DNA of 64,000 bases from VAZQ01 sp036406655 (GTDB lineage: Bacteria > Pseudomonadota > Alphaproteobacteria > Rhizobiales > Xanthobacteraceae): NCBI GenBank assembly GCA_036406655.1, contig DASXAP010000245.1, positions 4,702-68,701 on the forward strand. The letters are read 5' to 3'. Every line of letters starts with the position of its first letter. Position 1 is the stretch's first letter. The position numbers and the translations under genes are program-made. The notes beneath the pieces were generated by a model. It made no database searches. It saw only the letters and a program-made list of their open reading frames with translations, and was not told the DNA's origin. Below are positions 26,810-35,625 of this stretch, in pieces.

Positions 26810-28471
26810 CTAAAGCCCCGGCTGGGTCAGCAGCGTGTCGAAGGCGCGGCCGCGGATGTCGTAGACGCGGGCGTAGCTGATCCCCTCGCGCACGACATCG
26901 ACGAGGATCGGCGCCTTGAGCTTCGTGCAATAGAATTCGCCGAGCATCATCGCAAAATCCGCGCCTTGGGGATCCCAGGTCGTCTCGAAATCGGGACCGA
27001 GCTCTACCTGCGGGGAGCGGTGCGGCCCGCACACCGCGATCTTCCAGCGGCGGGCCTGGGGCTTGCGCTCGTGATCCTCGGCCAGCCGTGCCAGCAGCCC
27101 CTGTGAGGCCTGCTTCAATGCGAGACCCCAGTAGTCGAGCATGTAGCGATCTCGGGCATGGGCCACCCCCCCGGATAGCCGGTTGAAATCGGTGTATTCG
27201 TACGGATGCAGCCGGATCATCTGCGCAACCGGAAGCGCCATGCCGGTGATGAAGAGGACGCCGGCGGCAAAGGCAATCGGCCTATAGGATTGTGCGGCAA
27301 GGGCCAGCCGAGCAGCTGCGAGACCGCCGAGGACCGCAAGCGGCGGCAGCACGAACAGGAAATGACGGATGCCGTTGTACATCGCCGGGCGCAGGAGGAC
27401 AGTGACGGCCGGAGGCAGCAGCACGGCGAGCGCAAGGAGCAGAAGAGCCGCGCGGTAGTTCACCGCGAGAGCGCGCCGGCATGCCGCGACCAGGGCGCCG
27501 GCGGTCCCGCCCAGCCCGAGCACGACAAAAATCTCGGGGAGCTTGAGCGCGAACAGCGTCGGCACGTAGCTGCGGGGCATCTCGGTGACGGGGATTCGGG
27601 CTCCGGCGAACAGCTCCTGCCATGGGTGCTCGAAAAAATGCGAGAAATATTCGATTGCCAGAATGGGATTGACCGGATCGGCAACCGACCAGGGCCAAAC
27701 CGCCGCCATGACGGCGTAGGCGAGCACCGGTGCCGGCAGCAGCGCCCGAGCGAAATGCCCAAGCCGTCGTCCTGCAGCTCGCATTCCGAGGCTGCGGGTC
27801 TCGATGGTCACGATGAAGATGAGTGCCGCGAGCGCCTCGATTGCTCCGAATGCCCCCATGATGCGCGAACCGAAGGAAAGACCGAAACCCGCGCCGAGGA
27901 GCGCGCTCGTCGCCAGGGAAGGTCGCGGATAGGCATGAATGGCGCGAACCGCACCGAGCAGGAAGATCGCCGTCGCGGCGGCAAACGGCGAGTCCTTCGG
28001 GTTCATGAACATGTGGCCGTAATAGGCGGGGCAGGCTGCCAGAAGCAGGAGCGCCACAACCCCGGCCAAGGGCCCGCCGATCCGGCGACCGATGCGCCAG
28101 GTCACCGTCAATCCGAGCAGGCCCACCAGTGCGCCGACGAGGCGGCGCGTCTCGAACAGCGAAAACAGCGACAGCTTGGCGGCGATGGCGGCGAGGAGAT
28201 CGAACCCGCCGCCGTAGTAGTAGAGATTGACCCACGACAAGGCGCGCCGGTCGGTCAGCCCCGACGCGTAGAGCTGGAGCAGGAGCTCACCATACTCGGA
28301 GTGGGCATAGTCGTCCCAGCTCAGCCCATAATCGCGGAACGTCCACAGGGCGAGGAGGGTGACGGTTCCAAGCGCCGCAATCGCCAGCAAATCGCAGACG
28401 CGGTCCGCCCGCAGGCCTGTCGAGGCGAGGGTGGAGATCGGTGCGGCGACGGCCACGAGATCACGGCTCAA
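26810..28471 (-). CDS. GT39/ArnT-like membrane glycosyltransferase
   Basis: A 553-residue multi-pass protein with about 10-12 membrane helices. The first periplasmic loop has DYGLSWDDYAHSEYGELLL, with the acidic pair expected of GT-C enzymes that use polyprenyl-phosphate sugars. MFMNPKDSPFAAAT and RHFLFVLPPLAVLGGLAA are also typical. The C-terminal soluble region (about 440-553) contains WKIAVCGPHRSP and may be periplasmic. The acceptor and donor are unknown; lipid or protein glycosylation are the usual roles. Confidence 0.78.
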   Translation of the reverse strand: MSRDLVAVAAPISTLASTGLRADRVCDLLAIAALGTVTLLALWTFRDYGLSWDDYAHSEYGELLLQLYASGLTDRRALSWVNLYYYGGGFDLLAAIAAKLSLFSLFETRRLVGALVGLLGLTVTWRIGRRIGGPLAGVVALLLLAACPAYYGHMFMNPKDSPFAAATAIFLLGAVRAIHAYPRPSLATSALLGAGFGLSFGSRIMGAFGAIEALAALIFIVTIETRSLGMRAAGRRLGHFARALLPAPVLAYAVMAAVWPWSVADPVNPILAIEYFSHFFEHPWQELFAGARIPVTEMPRSYVPTLFALKLPEIFVVLGLGGTAGALVAACRRALAVNYRAALLLLALAVLLPPAVTVLLRPAMYNGIRHFLFVLPPLAVLGGLAAARLALAAQSYRPIAFAAGVLFITGMALPVAQMIRLHPYEYTDFNRLSGGVAHARDRYMLDYWGLALKQASQGLLARLAEDHERKPQARRWKIAVCGPHRSPQVELGPDFETTWDPQGADFAMMLGEFYCTKLKAPILVDVVREGISYARVYDIRGRAFDTLLTQPGL

Positions 28472-28634
28472 ATCTTGCCCGGCCGGAAGTGCAAATCCTC
28501 TTCTCTCGGCCGGCTGCTTCCGGTCGATGCGTCAAAAGGATCGCTTCCTCCAGTGCCAACGTCGCCCGTGCCGAAGCCGACGCCCGACCGGGTGAGCACC
28601 CCGGTTGCTCAATTCATGCTCGTCCGGGCATCAG

Positions 28635-29237
28635 CTACTTCATCGCGGCATCGAACATCTTGGCGACGTATTCCCAATTGATGAGATGATCGACGAAGGC
28701 CTTCAAATAGTCGGGACGGCGATTGCGGTAGTCGATGTAGTAGGAGTGCTCCCACACGTCGCAGCCGAGAATCGGCTTTCCCCCATGGACCAGGGGATTC
28801 TCGCCGTTCGGGGTCTTGGTCACCGTGATCTTGCCGTCCTTCACCGCGAGCCAGCACCAGCCCGAGCCGAACTGCGTCGTCCCAGCCTGAATGAACTCCT
28901 CCTTCATCTTCGCCACTGAACCGAGGTCGGAGACGATCTTCTTCTCCAGATTTCCCGGTATCTTGTCACCGCCGCCATTCGGCTTCATCCACTGCCAGAA
29001 CTGGATGTGGTTATAGTGCTGGCCGGCATTGTTGAAGAGCCCGACATTCTTTCCGAACGAGCCTTTGACCACCTCCTCGAGCGATTTTCCCTCCCATTCC
29101 GTCCCTTTGAGAAGATTGTTGCCGTTGTTCACATAAGCGAGGTGGTGCTTGTCGTGATGGTACTCGAGCGTCTCGCGAGACATGTAGGGCGCGAGTGCGT
29201 CGTGGGCGTAAGGAAGGTCGGGCAGCGTGAAAGACAT
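28635..29237 (-). CDS. sodB: Superoxide dismutase (Fe-type)
   Basis: A 200-residue superoxide dismutase. Metal ligands are visible: His in YHHDKHHLAYVNN, His in QHYNHIQFWQW, and Asp/His in GCDVWEHSYYIDYRN. The Gln in NNAGQHYNH sits at the Fe-SOD position, arguing for iron. FGSGWCWLA and the C-terminal VDHLINWEYVAKMF are normal. No signal peptide, so it is cytosolic. The ATG at 29237 has GAGGAGTATCCCG just upstream on the minus strand. Confidence 0.95.
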   Translation of the reverse strand: MSFTLPDLPYAHDALAPYMSRETLEYHHDKHHLAYVNNGNNLLKGTEWEGKSLEEVVKGSFGKNVGLFNNAGQHYNHIQFWQWMKPNGGGDKIPGNLEKKIVSDLGSVAKMKEEFIQAGTTQFGSGWCWLAVKDGKITVTKTPNGENPLVHGGKPILGCDVWEHSYYIDYRNRRPDYLKAFVDHLINWEYVAKMFDAAMK

Positions 29238-29550
29238 CGGGATACTCCTCAATGATCGGGACGGGCGCTGACGCGATGTGGCAACGGATGCACGGGAGCT
29301 TCCGTTCCGGGTCAACTCATTAGGCCGGACCGGCGGCGCGGGCAACGGAGCCAGACCCGGATGGTTCGCGCTCGCCAAGCCCCGCCGCGGAACAAGGTCC
29401 CCGCGATCGAGCCGGGTTAATCACGATCGGATTGCGCTTCACCTGTGGCAGATTAGTCATTGCGATTACTGCGGAAGCGGGCCAAAATTCTTTGCTAATC
29501 GTAGCCGCGGAGCCGCTGCACGGTTGCCGTTTCGGCTGGGTGTGGGCGTC

Positions 29551-30558
29551 ATGTCTGTGATCCTGTTGACGTTGGGTATCGTGGTCGCCGCGGCGGGTAT
29601 CGTCGCGGTCGGATTCGGTATCCCGATCAATGAGATAGGGCTCGGGATCGCCCTCATAAGCGCAGGCACAACCGCGCTCGTCGGAGGCTTGCTTCTGGTA
29701 GGGCTGGCGGCGGTGGTCAGCGAGCTCGGCCGGGTCACCGAGGGGGTGCGGCTGCGAGCCGCTCCGCGTCCGGGCCCCCGCCCGGAGGCGGGCGAAGCGG
29801 CAGGCCCTGCCGACATGCCGATCAGCGCTTCGGGGCTGCCGATGCTGCCGTCCGGCGTGCGACCGGTTCACGATATCACCGGAGGACGCCCACGACCCGA
29901 GGCGCCGGCGCGCGAGATCAGACCGGCGGAAGCTCATCCGGCGGCGGGGCCCTCGCCGGTGGATGTTTCGGCCGCCGCGATCGAACGGCTGCGATCGAGC
30001 ATTCCCCGCGGCGAGCGCGGCCGCTCGGAGCCGCCGGTTGTGGCGGACCTCGAGGAGGCGCCGCTATCGCCCAACGGCGCAACCGCGGCGGCAGCCCCCG
30101 TGGGGCGCCGTGCCGGGGAGGCAGCCCCGGCCGAGCCGAGACCTGCGGCTGAAGACCGCACGGCCAGTGCCGCAGCCGAGGCGTTGAAAGCCTCCCGGCT
30201 CGAATTTCTGTTCCGCTCGAGATCGGCACGCCGCGCATCGCAGGCGCAGCCGGAGAACTTCGACACGTTCTGGCCCGCTGATGCACGCCCGGGAAGGGCT
30301 CCGCCGGCTGAAGGCCAGCCGCAGCCGCGGGCCGAGGAGGTCGAAAGGCAGGCTGAAGCCGCTCCGCCGACACAGCAGCCCCGTGCGGAGGCGTCAGCCG
30401 ACGATCGGCGCCCGGCCGCAATCCTGAAATCCGGGGTGGTGGACGGCATGGCGTACACGCTCTATGCCGATGGCTCGATCGAGGCCAAGCTCCCGCAGGG
30501 CACCGTGAGATTCGGCTCGATCGCCGAGCTGCGCGCCCACATCGAGAGCAATTCGTAG
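29551..30558 (+). CDS. Conserved rhizobial membrane protein with Pro/Ala-rich middle
   Basis: A 335-residue protein with two N-terminal membrane helices (about 3-23 and 30-55), a long low-complexity Pro/Ala/Arg-rich middle (about 70-290) and a conserved C-terminal cap, GVVDGMAYTLYADGSIEAKLP and VRFGSIAELRAHIE. The C-terminal module recurs in uncharacterised Rhizobiales proteins. The ATG at 29551 (MSVILLTLG) directly precedes the first helix; longer in-frame starts would add unlikely sequence. Function unknown; perhaps an envelope protein whose C-terminus binds a partner. Confidence 0.72.
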   Translation: MSVILLTLGIVVAAAGIVAVGFGIPINEIGLGIALISAGTTALVGGLLLVGLAAVVSELGRVTEGVRLRAAPRPGPRPEAGEAAGPADMPISASGLPMLPSGVRPVHDITGGRPRPEAPAREIRPAEAHPAAGPSPVDVSAAAIERLRSSIPRGERGRSEPPVVADLEEAPLSPNGATAAAAPVGRRAGEAAPAEPRPAAEDRTASAAAEALKASRLEFLFRSRSARRASQAQPENFDTFWPADARPGRAPPAEGQPQPRAEEVERQAEAAPPTQQPRAEASADDRRPAAILKSGVVDGMAYTLYADGSIEAKLPQGTVRFGSIAELRAHIESNS

Positions 30559-30865
30559 CCGCAATCCGCACGCGGACGGCGGATTGCCCGGCCAGACATT
30601 CCCTTCAGCCGCTGCGAGAACGGGTCCCCCGGCGCAACCGCGCTCGCGAATAATTGAACTGTATCTCACAGCAACTTCCTGCAGCGCTCGAAGACTAAGC
30701 CGCAAGAGATGATAGGCAGTTCTTGCGTTCTCCTGAGAGGCTGCCTAGAACGACTGTCTAGGTTGTCGTCCACCCGAAGATGACAGCTCGATTTCAAGTG
30801 TTCGAGGAAATTTACCGGCGCTCGGCGTTGAAAGCTCGCCAAGGCGACGGCAGGAGCAACATTTC
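30559..30865. other. Upstream region of mucR
   Basis: A 307-base gene-free stretch. It contains AT-richer DNA at about 30645-30720 with several T-A steps and an inverted repeat at 30745-30763 listed separately. No small gene is convincing. Confidence 0.5.
30745..30763. promoter_or_regulatory. Inverted repeat, possible operator before mucR
   Basis: CCTAGA (30745-30750), 7 bases, TCTAGG (30758-30763): perfect 6-bp arms, about 100 bases before the mucR start. MucR/Ros genes are usually autoregulated, but MucR itself binds AT-rich low-consensus DNA, so the site may serve another regulator. Confidence 0.3.
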
Positions 30866-31282
30866 ATGGGCGATGACCGGTCAGGCGGTAGCTTCATCGA
30901 GCTGACGGCGACGATCGTGTCCGCTTACGTCAGCAATAATTCGGTCCCCTCGACGGAGCTGCCGGCGCTGATCGGGCAGGTGCATTCGGCGCTGACGCGT
31001 GTCTCCAGCGGCAATTCCGAAGCTCCGAGTGAGCCGCCGAGGCCTGCAGTGTCGCTCAAGAGGTCCATTACTCCCGACTACATTGTCTGTCTCGAGGACG
31101 GCAAGAAATTCAAGTCGCTCAAGCGTCACCTGCGCACGCAATACAAGATGACCCCCGAGCAGTATCGGGAAAAATGGGGATTGCCGCCCGACTATCCGAT
31201 GGTCGCGCCCAATTATGCGGCTGCCCGATCGAAGCTGGCCAAGCAGATGGGCCTGGGTCAGCAGCGGCGCCGGCGCAAATAA
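30866..31282 (+). CDS. mucR: MucR/Ros family transcriptional regulator
   Basis: A 138-residue regulator. The N-terminal oligomerisation half has ELTATIVSAYVSNNSVPSTELPALI; the C-terminal DNA-binding half has YIVCLEDGKKFKSLKRHL and MTPEQYREKWGLPPDYPMVAPNYA. Compared with Ros (Cys-x2-Cys, His-x4-His), the second Cys is Asp and the second His is Tyr, so two of the four zinc ligands are missing. Similar variants are known in some rhizobial MucR proteins that fold without zinc. MucR is a nucleoid-like repressor of many genes. The basic tail QQRRRRK is normal. Confidence 0.9.
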   Translation: MGDDRSGGSFIELTATIVSAYVSNNSVPSTELPALIGQVHSALTRVSSGNSEAPSEPPRPAVSLKRSITPDYIVCLEDGKKFKSLKRHLRTQYKMTPEQYREKWGLPPDYPMVAPNYAAARSKLAKQMGLGQQRRRRK

Positions 31283-31305
31283 GCCAGCCGGCCGGCGTGC
31301 GGCCA

Positions 31306-31773
31306 TCAACTGGCCTGCAGCGCCGTCCCCGCATCGGTGCGGATGCGCTCGACCATGGAGCGAAAACCATTGGAGCGCTGCGGGGTCAGGTGCTGGCGCA
31401 GCCCGAGCCGCTCGAACTCCTGGATCGCGTCGATCGACAGAATCTCGCGCGCGTGCTTGCCTGAGAAGATGGCGAGCAGGATGGCGATCAACCCGCGCAC
31501 GATGTGGGCGTCGCTGTCGCCGACGAATGTCAGCACCGGCCCCGACGCACCATCGGGATGCACCGTGGTGGCAAGCCAGACCTGGCTGGCGCAGCCCTGC
31601 ACCTTGTTCGCCTGGGAGCGGTCGCGCTCCGACAGCATGGCCAGCCCGCGACCCAGCTCGATGAGGTACCGATAGCGATCGTCCCAGTCCTCGAGCAGCG
31701 AGAAGTTGTCGACGATCTCCTCAATCGTCGCAGAGCGATCATGGCGCGAGGCGGTGGTTACAGCTTCGGTCAT
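31306..31773 (-). CDS. sufE: SufE family cysteine-desulfuration protein
   Basis: A 155-residue sulfur acceptor for the SufS desulfurase in Fe-S cluster assembly. The active Cys61 is in NKVQGCASQVWL. Other conserved parts are EEIVDNFSLLEDWDDRYRYLIELG at the N-terminus and RGLIAILLAIFSGK and HLTPQRSNGFRSMVERIR. No other suf gene is near, which is common for stand-alone sufE in alphaproteobacteria. Confidence 0.92.
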   Translation of the reverse strand: MTEAVTTASRHDRSATIEEIVDNFSLLEDWDDRYRYLIELGRGLAMLSERDRSQANKVQGCASQVWLATTVHPDGASGPVLTFVGDSDAHIVRGLIAILLAIFSGKHAREILSIDAIQEFERLGLRQHLTPQRSNGFRSMVERIRTDAGTALQAS

Positions 31774-31917
31774 GCAATGAGAAAGCGCACCGAGACCCTG
31801 ATTTCACCCATTGGACCCGCTCTAATATATGGAGTGACGGCGTTGCCGGCTATCCCATGCGCGGCCGGCAGCCCCGGGCATCGATTGCGGGCAGGGCCTG
31901 AGCCGGGGCGAGGCTGG

Positions 31918-32325
31918 CTACGACGCGCGGTTGATCCGCGCGTCCTTGTAGGGCTGGGGGGCGCGCCAGGCCGGAACCTTGTCGGCGGGGAGCAGCGTGT
32001 GCTGCGAGGGATGTGCCGCCGGGGAGGGAGCACCGCCCGCCGGGCTTGCCGCTCCGGCTGCTCCCATATGGTCGCGAAGGTACCCGTAGAGCACCTTCGC
32101 GCCCGCCTGTGCGCGCTGCCCGATGACGGCGGCAGCCTGCGAGCCGACGGTACAGGCGTCCCGCTGTCGCTCGCAGAACGATCCCACGTCGGTGACAGTG
32201 GCCTTCGCCGCCGACATGGCTTCGCCGGCGCTCAGATTGACGCTCGTCGGCAGCTGCGAGCCGCCGCGCGGCAGCACAACGAGAACCAGCGCGAGCCAGA
32301 ATCCCAATCGCAAGAGGAAGCGCAT
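31918..32325 (-). CDS. DUF5330 domain protein
   Basis: A 135-residue protein with an N-terminal signal or anchor (MRFLLRLGFWLALVLVVLP), then AAKATVTDVGSFCERQRDACTVGSQAAAVIGQRA, the conserved DUF5330 core with two cysteines that may form a disulfide. The C-terminus is Pro/Ala-rich and ends in WRAPQPYKDARINR. The family is restricted to Rhizobiales and uncharacterised. Start at 32325 chosen for the signal sequence. Confidence 0.82.
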   Translation of the reverse strand: MRFLLRLGFWLALVLVVLPRGGSQLPTSVNLSAGEAMSAAKATVTDVGSFCERQRDACTVGSQAAAVIGQRAQAGAKVLYGYLRDHMGAAGAASPAGGAPSPAAHPSQHTLLPADKVPAWRAPQPYKDARINRAS

Positions 32326-32885
32326 CTCCCCGCCCTCGAGTCCCCGTGGCAATTCGGATGCCACCCTGAGCAGGAGGCTAGCAGCGCGGCCTGAAGCCCG
32401 CGTTGGCCGCGCCGCGTGCTTTTTGCGTAAATTCTCGACAAATGAGGCGCGCTTTTTCGGAAAATTCGACGCATCGAAGCTTCGCTCGGATCACGGGCGT
32501 GGTGCGGAGGGATGCCGCCGAACCTTGGGCGCGCTCCGCTGGCCCGGCTGGCTGCGACCGCGGCACTCTTCGGCAACGCCCCGTTCACCATCGCGGAGCG
32601 ACGAGTTGCGACGCGGTTTCAGGATGCCGGACCGGCCCTGCCGCATCGGCCGGCGCTCCTCAACGTTCGCTTAACAGGCGTCTGACAGGATCACGCGCAC
32701 GAAGCTGAGGGGGAGTGCGCCGAGCTCTGTCGGCGTGCGACGGACCGTGGGGCAGTTCGTTCCGATCTGCAGCAAGCTCGGTAGCCTGCTGCCCATTTCA
32801 GGGCAGGGCGCAGGAAGATCGGGCGCAGGACCGTGTCGCCGGACACCTGCCGGATCCCGGCTGGTCCAGATTCCGACGAGGAAAC
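32326..32885. other. Gene-free stretch with AT-rich patch
   Basis: About 560 bases between divergent genes. The first part holds an imperfect tandem repeat (32414-32479, listed separately) in locally AT-rich DNA. The plus frame is open from 32715 but lacks protein-like composition before 32886, so I treat that part as untranslated leader. Confidence 0.5.
32414..32479. repeat. Imperfect tandem repeat of 33 bases
   Basis: Two adjacent 33-base units (32414-32446 and 32447-32479); the first 21 bases share 17 positions, including GCTTTTT and AAATTC. The AT-rich nature in a GC-rich genome suggests a promoter or regulator-binding site for the DUF5330 gene or the peptidoglycan-binding gene. Confidence 0.4.
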
Positions 32886-33680
32886 GTGCGTAATCGGCCG
32901 CTTCGCTCAGCTCGGGATGCGCATGTCGATGGTGAGATCGATCGTGCCCGAACCCCGTTTGCTGCGCTCGGCTGGAGCGCGCGGGATGCGGTCGCTTTCG
33001 TGACGTGCATCATTGCTGCGGCTGCCGTGCTCATCAATATTCTGTTCATGCAATCGGGCTTGCACCCGGGCTCCATATTCAGGCGGAGCTCGACCTCGAT
33101 CAGATCGACACCGGCGCCGGATACCGCGCCGGCGGTGTCTCGCCCGCGCCCGGCAGAGCCGGCGATGCCCGGGACGGCCAAGGCAGTCGCGCCCAAGGAG
33201 CCGCGCGGGCCCGGCGAGATCATCGGCGACATCCAGCGCGAGCTGGGGCGACGCGGGCTATACGATGGCGCCCTCGACGGTCTCTATGGTTCGAAGACCG
33301 ATGCCGCGATCCGCCAGTTCGAGCGCGCTTCCGGGCTCAAGCCGAGCAAGGAGCCCACCGAGGTCCTGCTGCAGGCGATCGTCAATTCACCTGTCCCGGC
33401 AGCGAGGGGGACGACCGGAGCGACCTCCGCGGGCAGATCGTCGACGCCCGCTCGTGACGACGCGATCGAACGGCCGGCGCCTGCGCGTCGGGTGATTGCA
33501 TTGCAGCGAGTGCTCGCCGAGTATGGCTACGGGCAGATCAAGCCCAGCGGAATTCTCGATACCGAGACACAGGCTGCCATCCAGCGGTTCGAGCGCGAAC
33601 GCAAGCTGCCGGTCACCGGACAGCCGTCCGAACGGGTCATGCGCGAGCTTGCGGCATTGACCGGCCGTCCCGTGGAATAG
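32886..33680 (+). CDS. Membrane-anchored peptidoglycan-binding protein
   Basis: A 264-residue protein with a single membrane helix (about 35-54, AVAFVTCIIAAAAVLINILF), a Pro-rich linker and two PG_binding_1-like modules. The first is IQRELGRRGLYDGALDGLYG then KTDAAIRQFERASGL; the second is VLAEYGYGQIKPSGILDTET then AIQRFERERKLPVTG. The GTG at 32886 follows GAGGA by about four bases; the earlier in-frame ATG at 32715 adds a Cys/Arg-rich stretch. It probably anchors the inner membrane to peptidoglycan. Confidence 0.78.
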   Translation: MRNRPLRSARDAHVDGEIDRARTPFAALGWSARDAVAFVTCIIAAAAVLINILFMQSGLHPGSIFRRSSTSIRSTPAPDTAPAVSRPRPAEPAMPGTAKAVAPKEPRGPGEIIGDIQRELGRRGLYDGALDGLYGSKTDAAIRQFERASGLKPSKEPTEVLLQAIVNSPVPAARGTTGATSAGRSSTPARDDAIERPAPARRVIALQRVLAEYGYGQIKPSGILDTETQAAIQRFERERKLPVTGQPSERVMRELAALTGRPVE

Positions 33681-33725
33681 TCGCCTGCCGATGTCGCCCA
33701 TGCGGGCGAGGGGGACGAAGCAGGC

Positions 33726-34073
33726 ATGCGGCTTAAATCGGCGATCTGGGTTGCCGCTTATGTGCGTCGCTGCAACATCCAGGGAGCATTCGCGGCGGTG
33801 CGGCGGCGCGGGGCTGAAGAAGCCGGCGCCATTTTCGTCAAGCTCAACCGTCTCGACGGAACCGCCGAGCTTTTTGGCCCTGCTCCACAGAGCGTGTTCG
33901 AAGATGCGCGTCCGATGGACCGACGGTTCGTCCGCTGCCTTGCCGATCAGGCTGCGCCGGAGTCCACGATCGAGGAGCGCCTTGCCCGCGAGTTGCGTTT
34001 CGATCCGGATCTGTGGATCGTCGAGGTCGAGGATCGCGCCGGCCGGCATTTTCTCGACGAGGCACTGGCCTGA
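33726..34073 (+). CDS. DUF1491 family protein
   Basis: A 115-residue soluble protein with the family pattern IWVAAYVRRCNIQGAFAAVRRRG, GAIFVKLNRLDGTAELFGPAP, then DRRFVRC, ERLARELRFDPDLWIVEVEDR and GRHFLDE. Alphaproteobacterial, function unknown. It lies 45 bases after the peptidoglycan-binding gene and is probably co-transcribed. Confidence 0.87.
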   Translation: MRLKSAIWVAAYVRRCNIQGAFAAVRRRGAEEAGAIFVKLNRLDGTAELFGPAPQSVFEDARPMDRRFVRCLADQAAPESTIEERLARELRFDPDLWIVEVEDRAGRHFLDEALA

Positions 34074-34138
34074 GAGATCGGCGCGGCTTCGCCAGTCTCG
34101 TGCGAAAGTGCCGGCATGTGCGCGGGTGACAGCCGTGC

Positions 34139-35173
34139 CTATGACGCAGTTCGCATTCTTGCTTTGTCGTCCGACCTGCGACGACCGTCCTCCCGGCGCA
34201 GGCGTGCGGGCCGTCGGCACGGCTCCGACTGAGCAGGCCCGGCGTTCTCCGCGGCGGTGCGCCGGCTTGCGGTGGGCGGCTGACAATGCGGTCGAGCGCT
34301 CCGGTCCGCTTCCTGCCAGATGCCGATCAGCCGGCACGCCGCCGCGAAGCTGATCTCGCCGCAGAGCCGGGAAAGCTCGGCCACCCGGGGGAGCGACGAC
34401 CGGTCGCCGGAGCTCATGAGCAACAGCATGCGCTCGAGCATGTCGCGCGGCAGCTCGAGCGCCTTGGCAGCGACTATGATGAGCTCGCCCTGCCGGTCGG
34501 TCGTGATGCGACGCGCGTGCATTCGCGAGATTCCCAGGGCATGCTCGAGCTCGCGTGCCAGCGCCTCCGTATCGTGCTGCAGCACGGTCCGTTCGAGCCT
34601 GCGGAAATCGCCGGGTTGCATGCGCATGGGCAGCGTCGCCGTAGGCAGCGGGGAATAATCCAGATTGGCCAGTATCAGCCGGCGCTCCAGGCTTGCCGCC
34701 GCATGGAACAGGTCGGCGAGCTCGCTCGCATCGGCTCCCTCCGATGCCCCGAAATCGTCGATGCAAGCCGGATTCGGGCGTTCCGGAGCAGGCGGCATCT
34801 CGACGGGGCCGGGCTGCGCAGCAGCGCGCACCGCGCTTTGCCCGCGCCCGCTTTCACCGGGGACGGTCGCGTGCCGCAGGATCGGAGCTGCGACCTCGCT
34901 CACGTCGGATGCCAAACGCTCCATCACCGGGCGCGGCGCCGATGGATATGCGGCCAGCCGCTCGGCAAGAGCGGCTCGCGCGGGAATGTCGATAGCCTCG
35001 ATGAGCCGCAGTGCAAGCTCGGTGAAATAGTGCTCGTCCTCCGGCGTGTGCGTCAGTCGCTGTAGATAAAGATCGGTGAGCGCCCGCAGCAGGGCAGGGC
35101 GCATCTCGGTGCCGCTCCCGTGATCTCCATCGGGCAGAGCCTCGAAGCCGGCGACCGCCGCGGATGTCTTCAT
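34139..35173 (-). CDS. DUF2336 domain protein
   Basis: A 344-residue helical repeat-like protein of the alphaproteobacterial DUF2336 family. The N-terminal part has ALTDLYLQRLTHTPEDEHYFTELALRLIEAID and RAALAERLAAYPSAPRPVMERLASD; the middle is Pro-rich, and the C-terminal half has ASLERRLILANLD and ARRITTDRQGELIIVAAKAL. The last 45 residues are Arg-rich and less conserved. Start at 35173 (MKTSAAVAGF). A near-consensus CtrA box lies about 60 bases upstream. Confidence 0.8.
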   Translation of the reverse strand: MKTSAAVAGFEALPDGDHGSGTEMRPALLRALTDLYLQRLTHTPEDEHYFTELALRLIEAIDIPARAALAERLAAYPSAPRPVMERLASDVSEVAAPILRHATVPGESGRGQSAVRAAAQPGPVEMPPAPERPNPACIDDFGASEGADASELADLFHAAASLERRLILANLDYSPLPTATLPMRMQPGDFRRLERTVLQHDTEALARELEHALGISRMHARRITTDRQGELIIVAAKALELPRDMLERMLLLMSSGDRSSLPRVAELSRLCGEISFAAACRLIGIWQEADRSARPHCQPPTASRRTAAENAGPAQSEPCRRPARLRREDGRRRSDDKARMRTAS

Positions 35174-35229
35174 ACGACTGCGCCCTTGCTGCAACACTGC
35201 CGATGAGAATGAGCCTAGCTGTGTTCCCG

Positions 35230-35245
35230 TTAGCGGAGCGTTAAC
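35230..35245 (-). promoter_or_regulatory. CtrA-like box (one mismatch)
   Basis: TTAG-N7-TTAAC (35230-35233, 35241-35245) versus the CtrA consensus TTAA-N7-TTAAC. It lies 57 bases upstream of the DUF2336 start. One mismatch makes it weak evidence, but a perfect box occurs elsewhere in this window before minC. Confidence 0.3.
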
Positions 35246-35391
35246 CCTGCGCGACCCAAATCGAGTGGTATCGAGCCGCAGGCCGGATCGAGCGCAGCGA
35301 AGTCGGGTCAGGAGCGGGCCTGTCGCATGTCGCCCGACTCTTTCCGGACCACGGTGAAGGCCATCGAGACGCAGGGCGGGGGGAGCCGGAG

Positions 35392-35604
35392 ATGGGCATG
35401 GTGATCAGCTTTCCGACAGGCGAGCGAGCTGGACACGCGGCGCGGTCGGCAGTGACGGCTTCCGGCTCGGCAACGGTCATCATTCTGCCGGTCATCCGCA
35501 TCGAGCGATATGCCGCCGAGCCCCCCGGCGACCTCGAGCCCGGGTCGAGCGGCGGCGCGCGCCGGCGGCGCCGTCGCCGCGCCGCTCGCTCTCAAGCATC
35601 CTGA
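35392..35604 (+). CDS. Small conserved-type hypothetical protein
   Basis: A 70-residue basic protein beginning MGMVISFPTGERAG, with TVIILPVIRIERY in the middle and an Arg-rich tail. Short proteins of the form VISFP...ILPVIRIER occur in Bradyrhizobium relatives. A purine-rich GGGGGGAGCCGGAG directly precedes the ATG; MVISFPT at 35398 is an alternative start. Function unknown. It converges with the DUF1254 gene, leaving 21 bases between them. Confidence 0.5.
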   Translation: MGMVISFPTGERAGHAARSAVTASGSATVIILPVIRIERYAAEPPGDLEPGSSGGARRRRRRRAARSQAS

Positions 35605-35625
35605 CGGGCGGCCGTCGCCAGGCAG

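Noticed and set aside
28460..28525. Possible tRNA 3' part (GTGCAAATCCTC...)
   Set aside because: No 5-bp T-stem with a 7-base loop, no acceptor pairing and no anticodon arm could be found.
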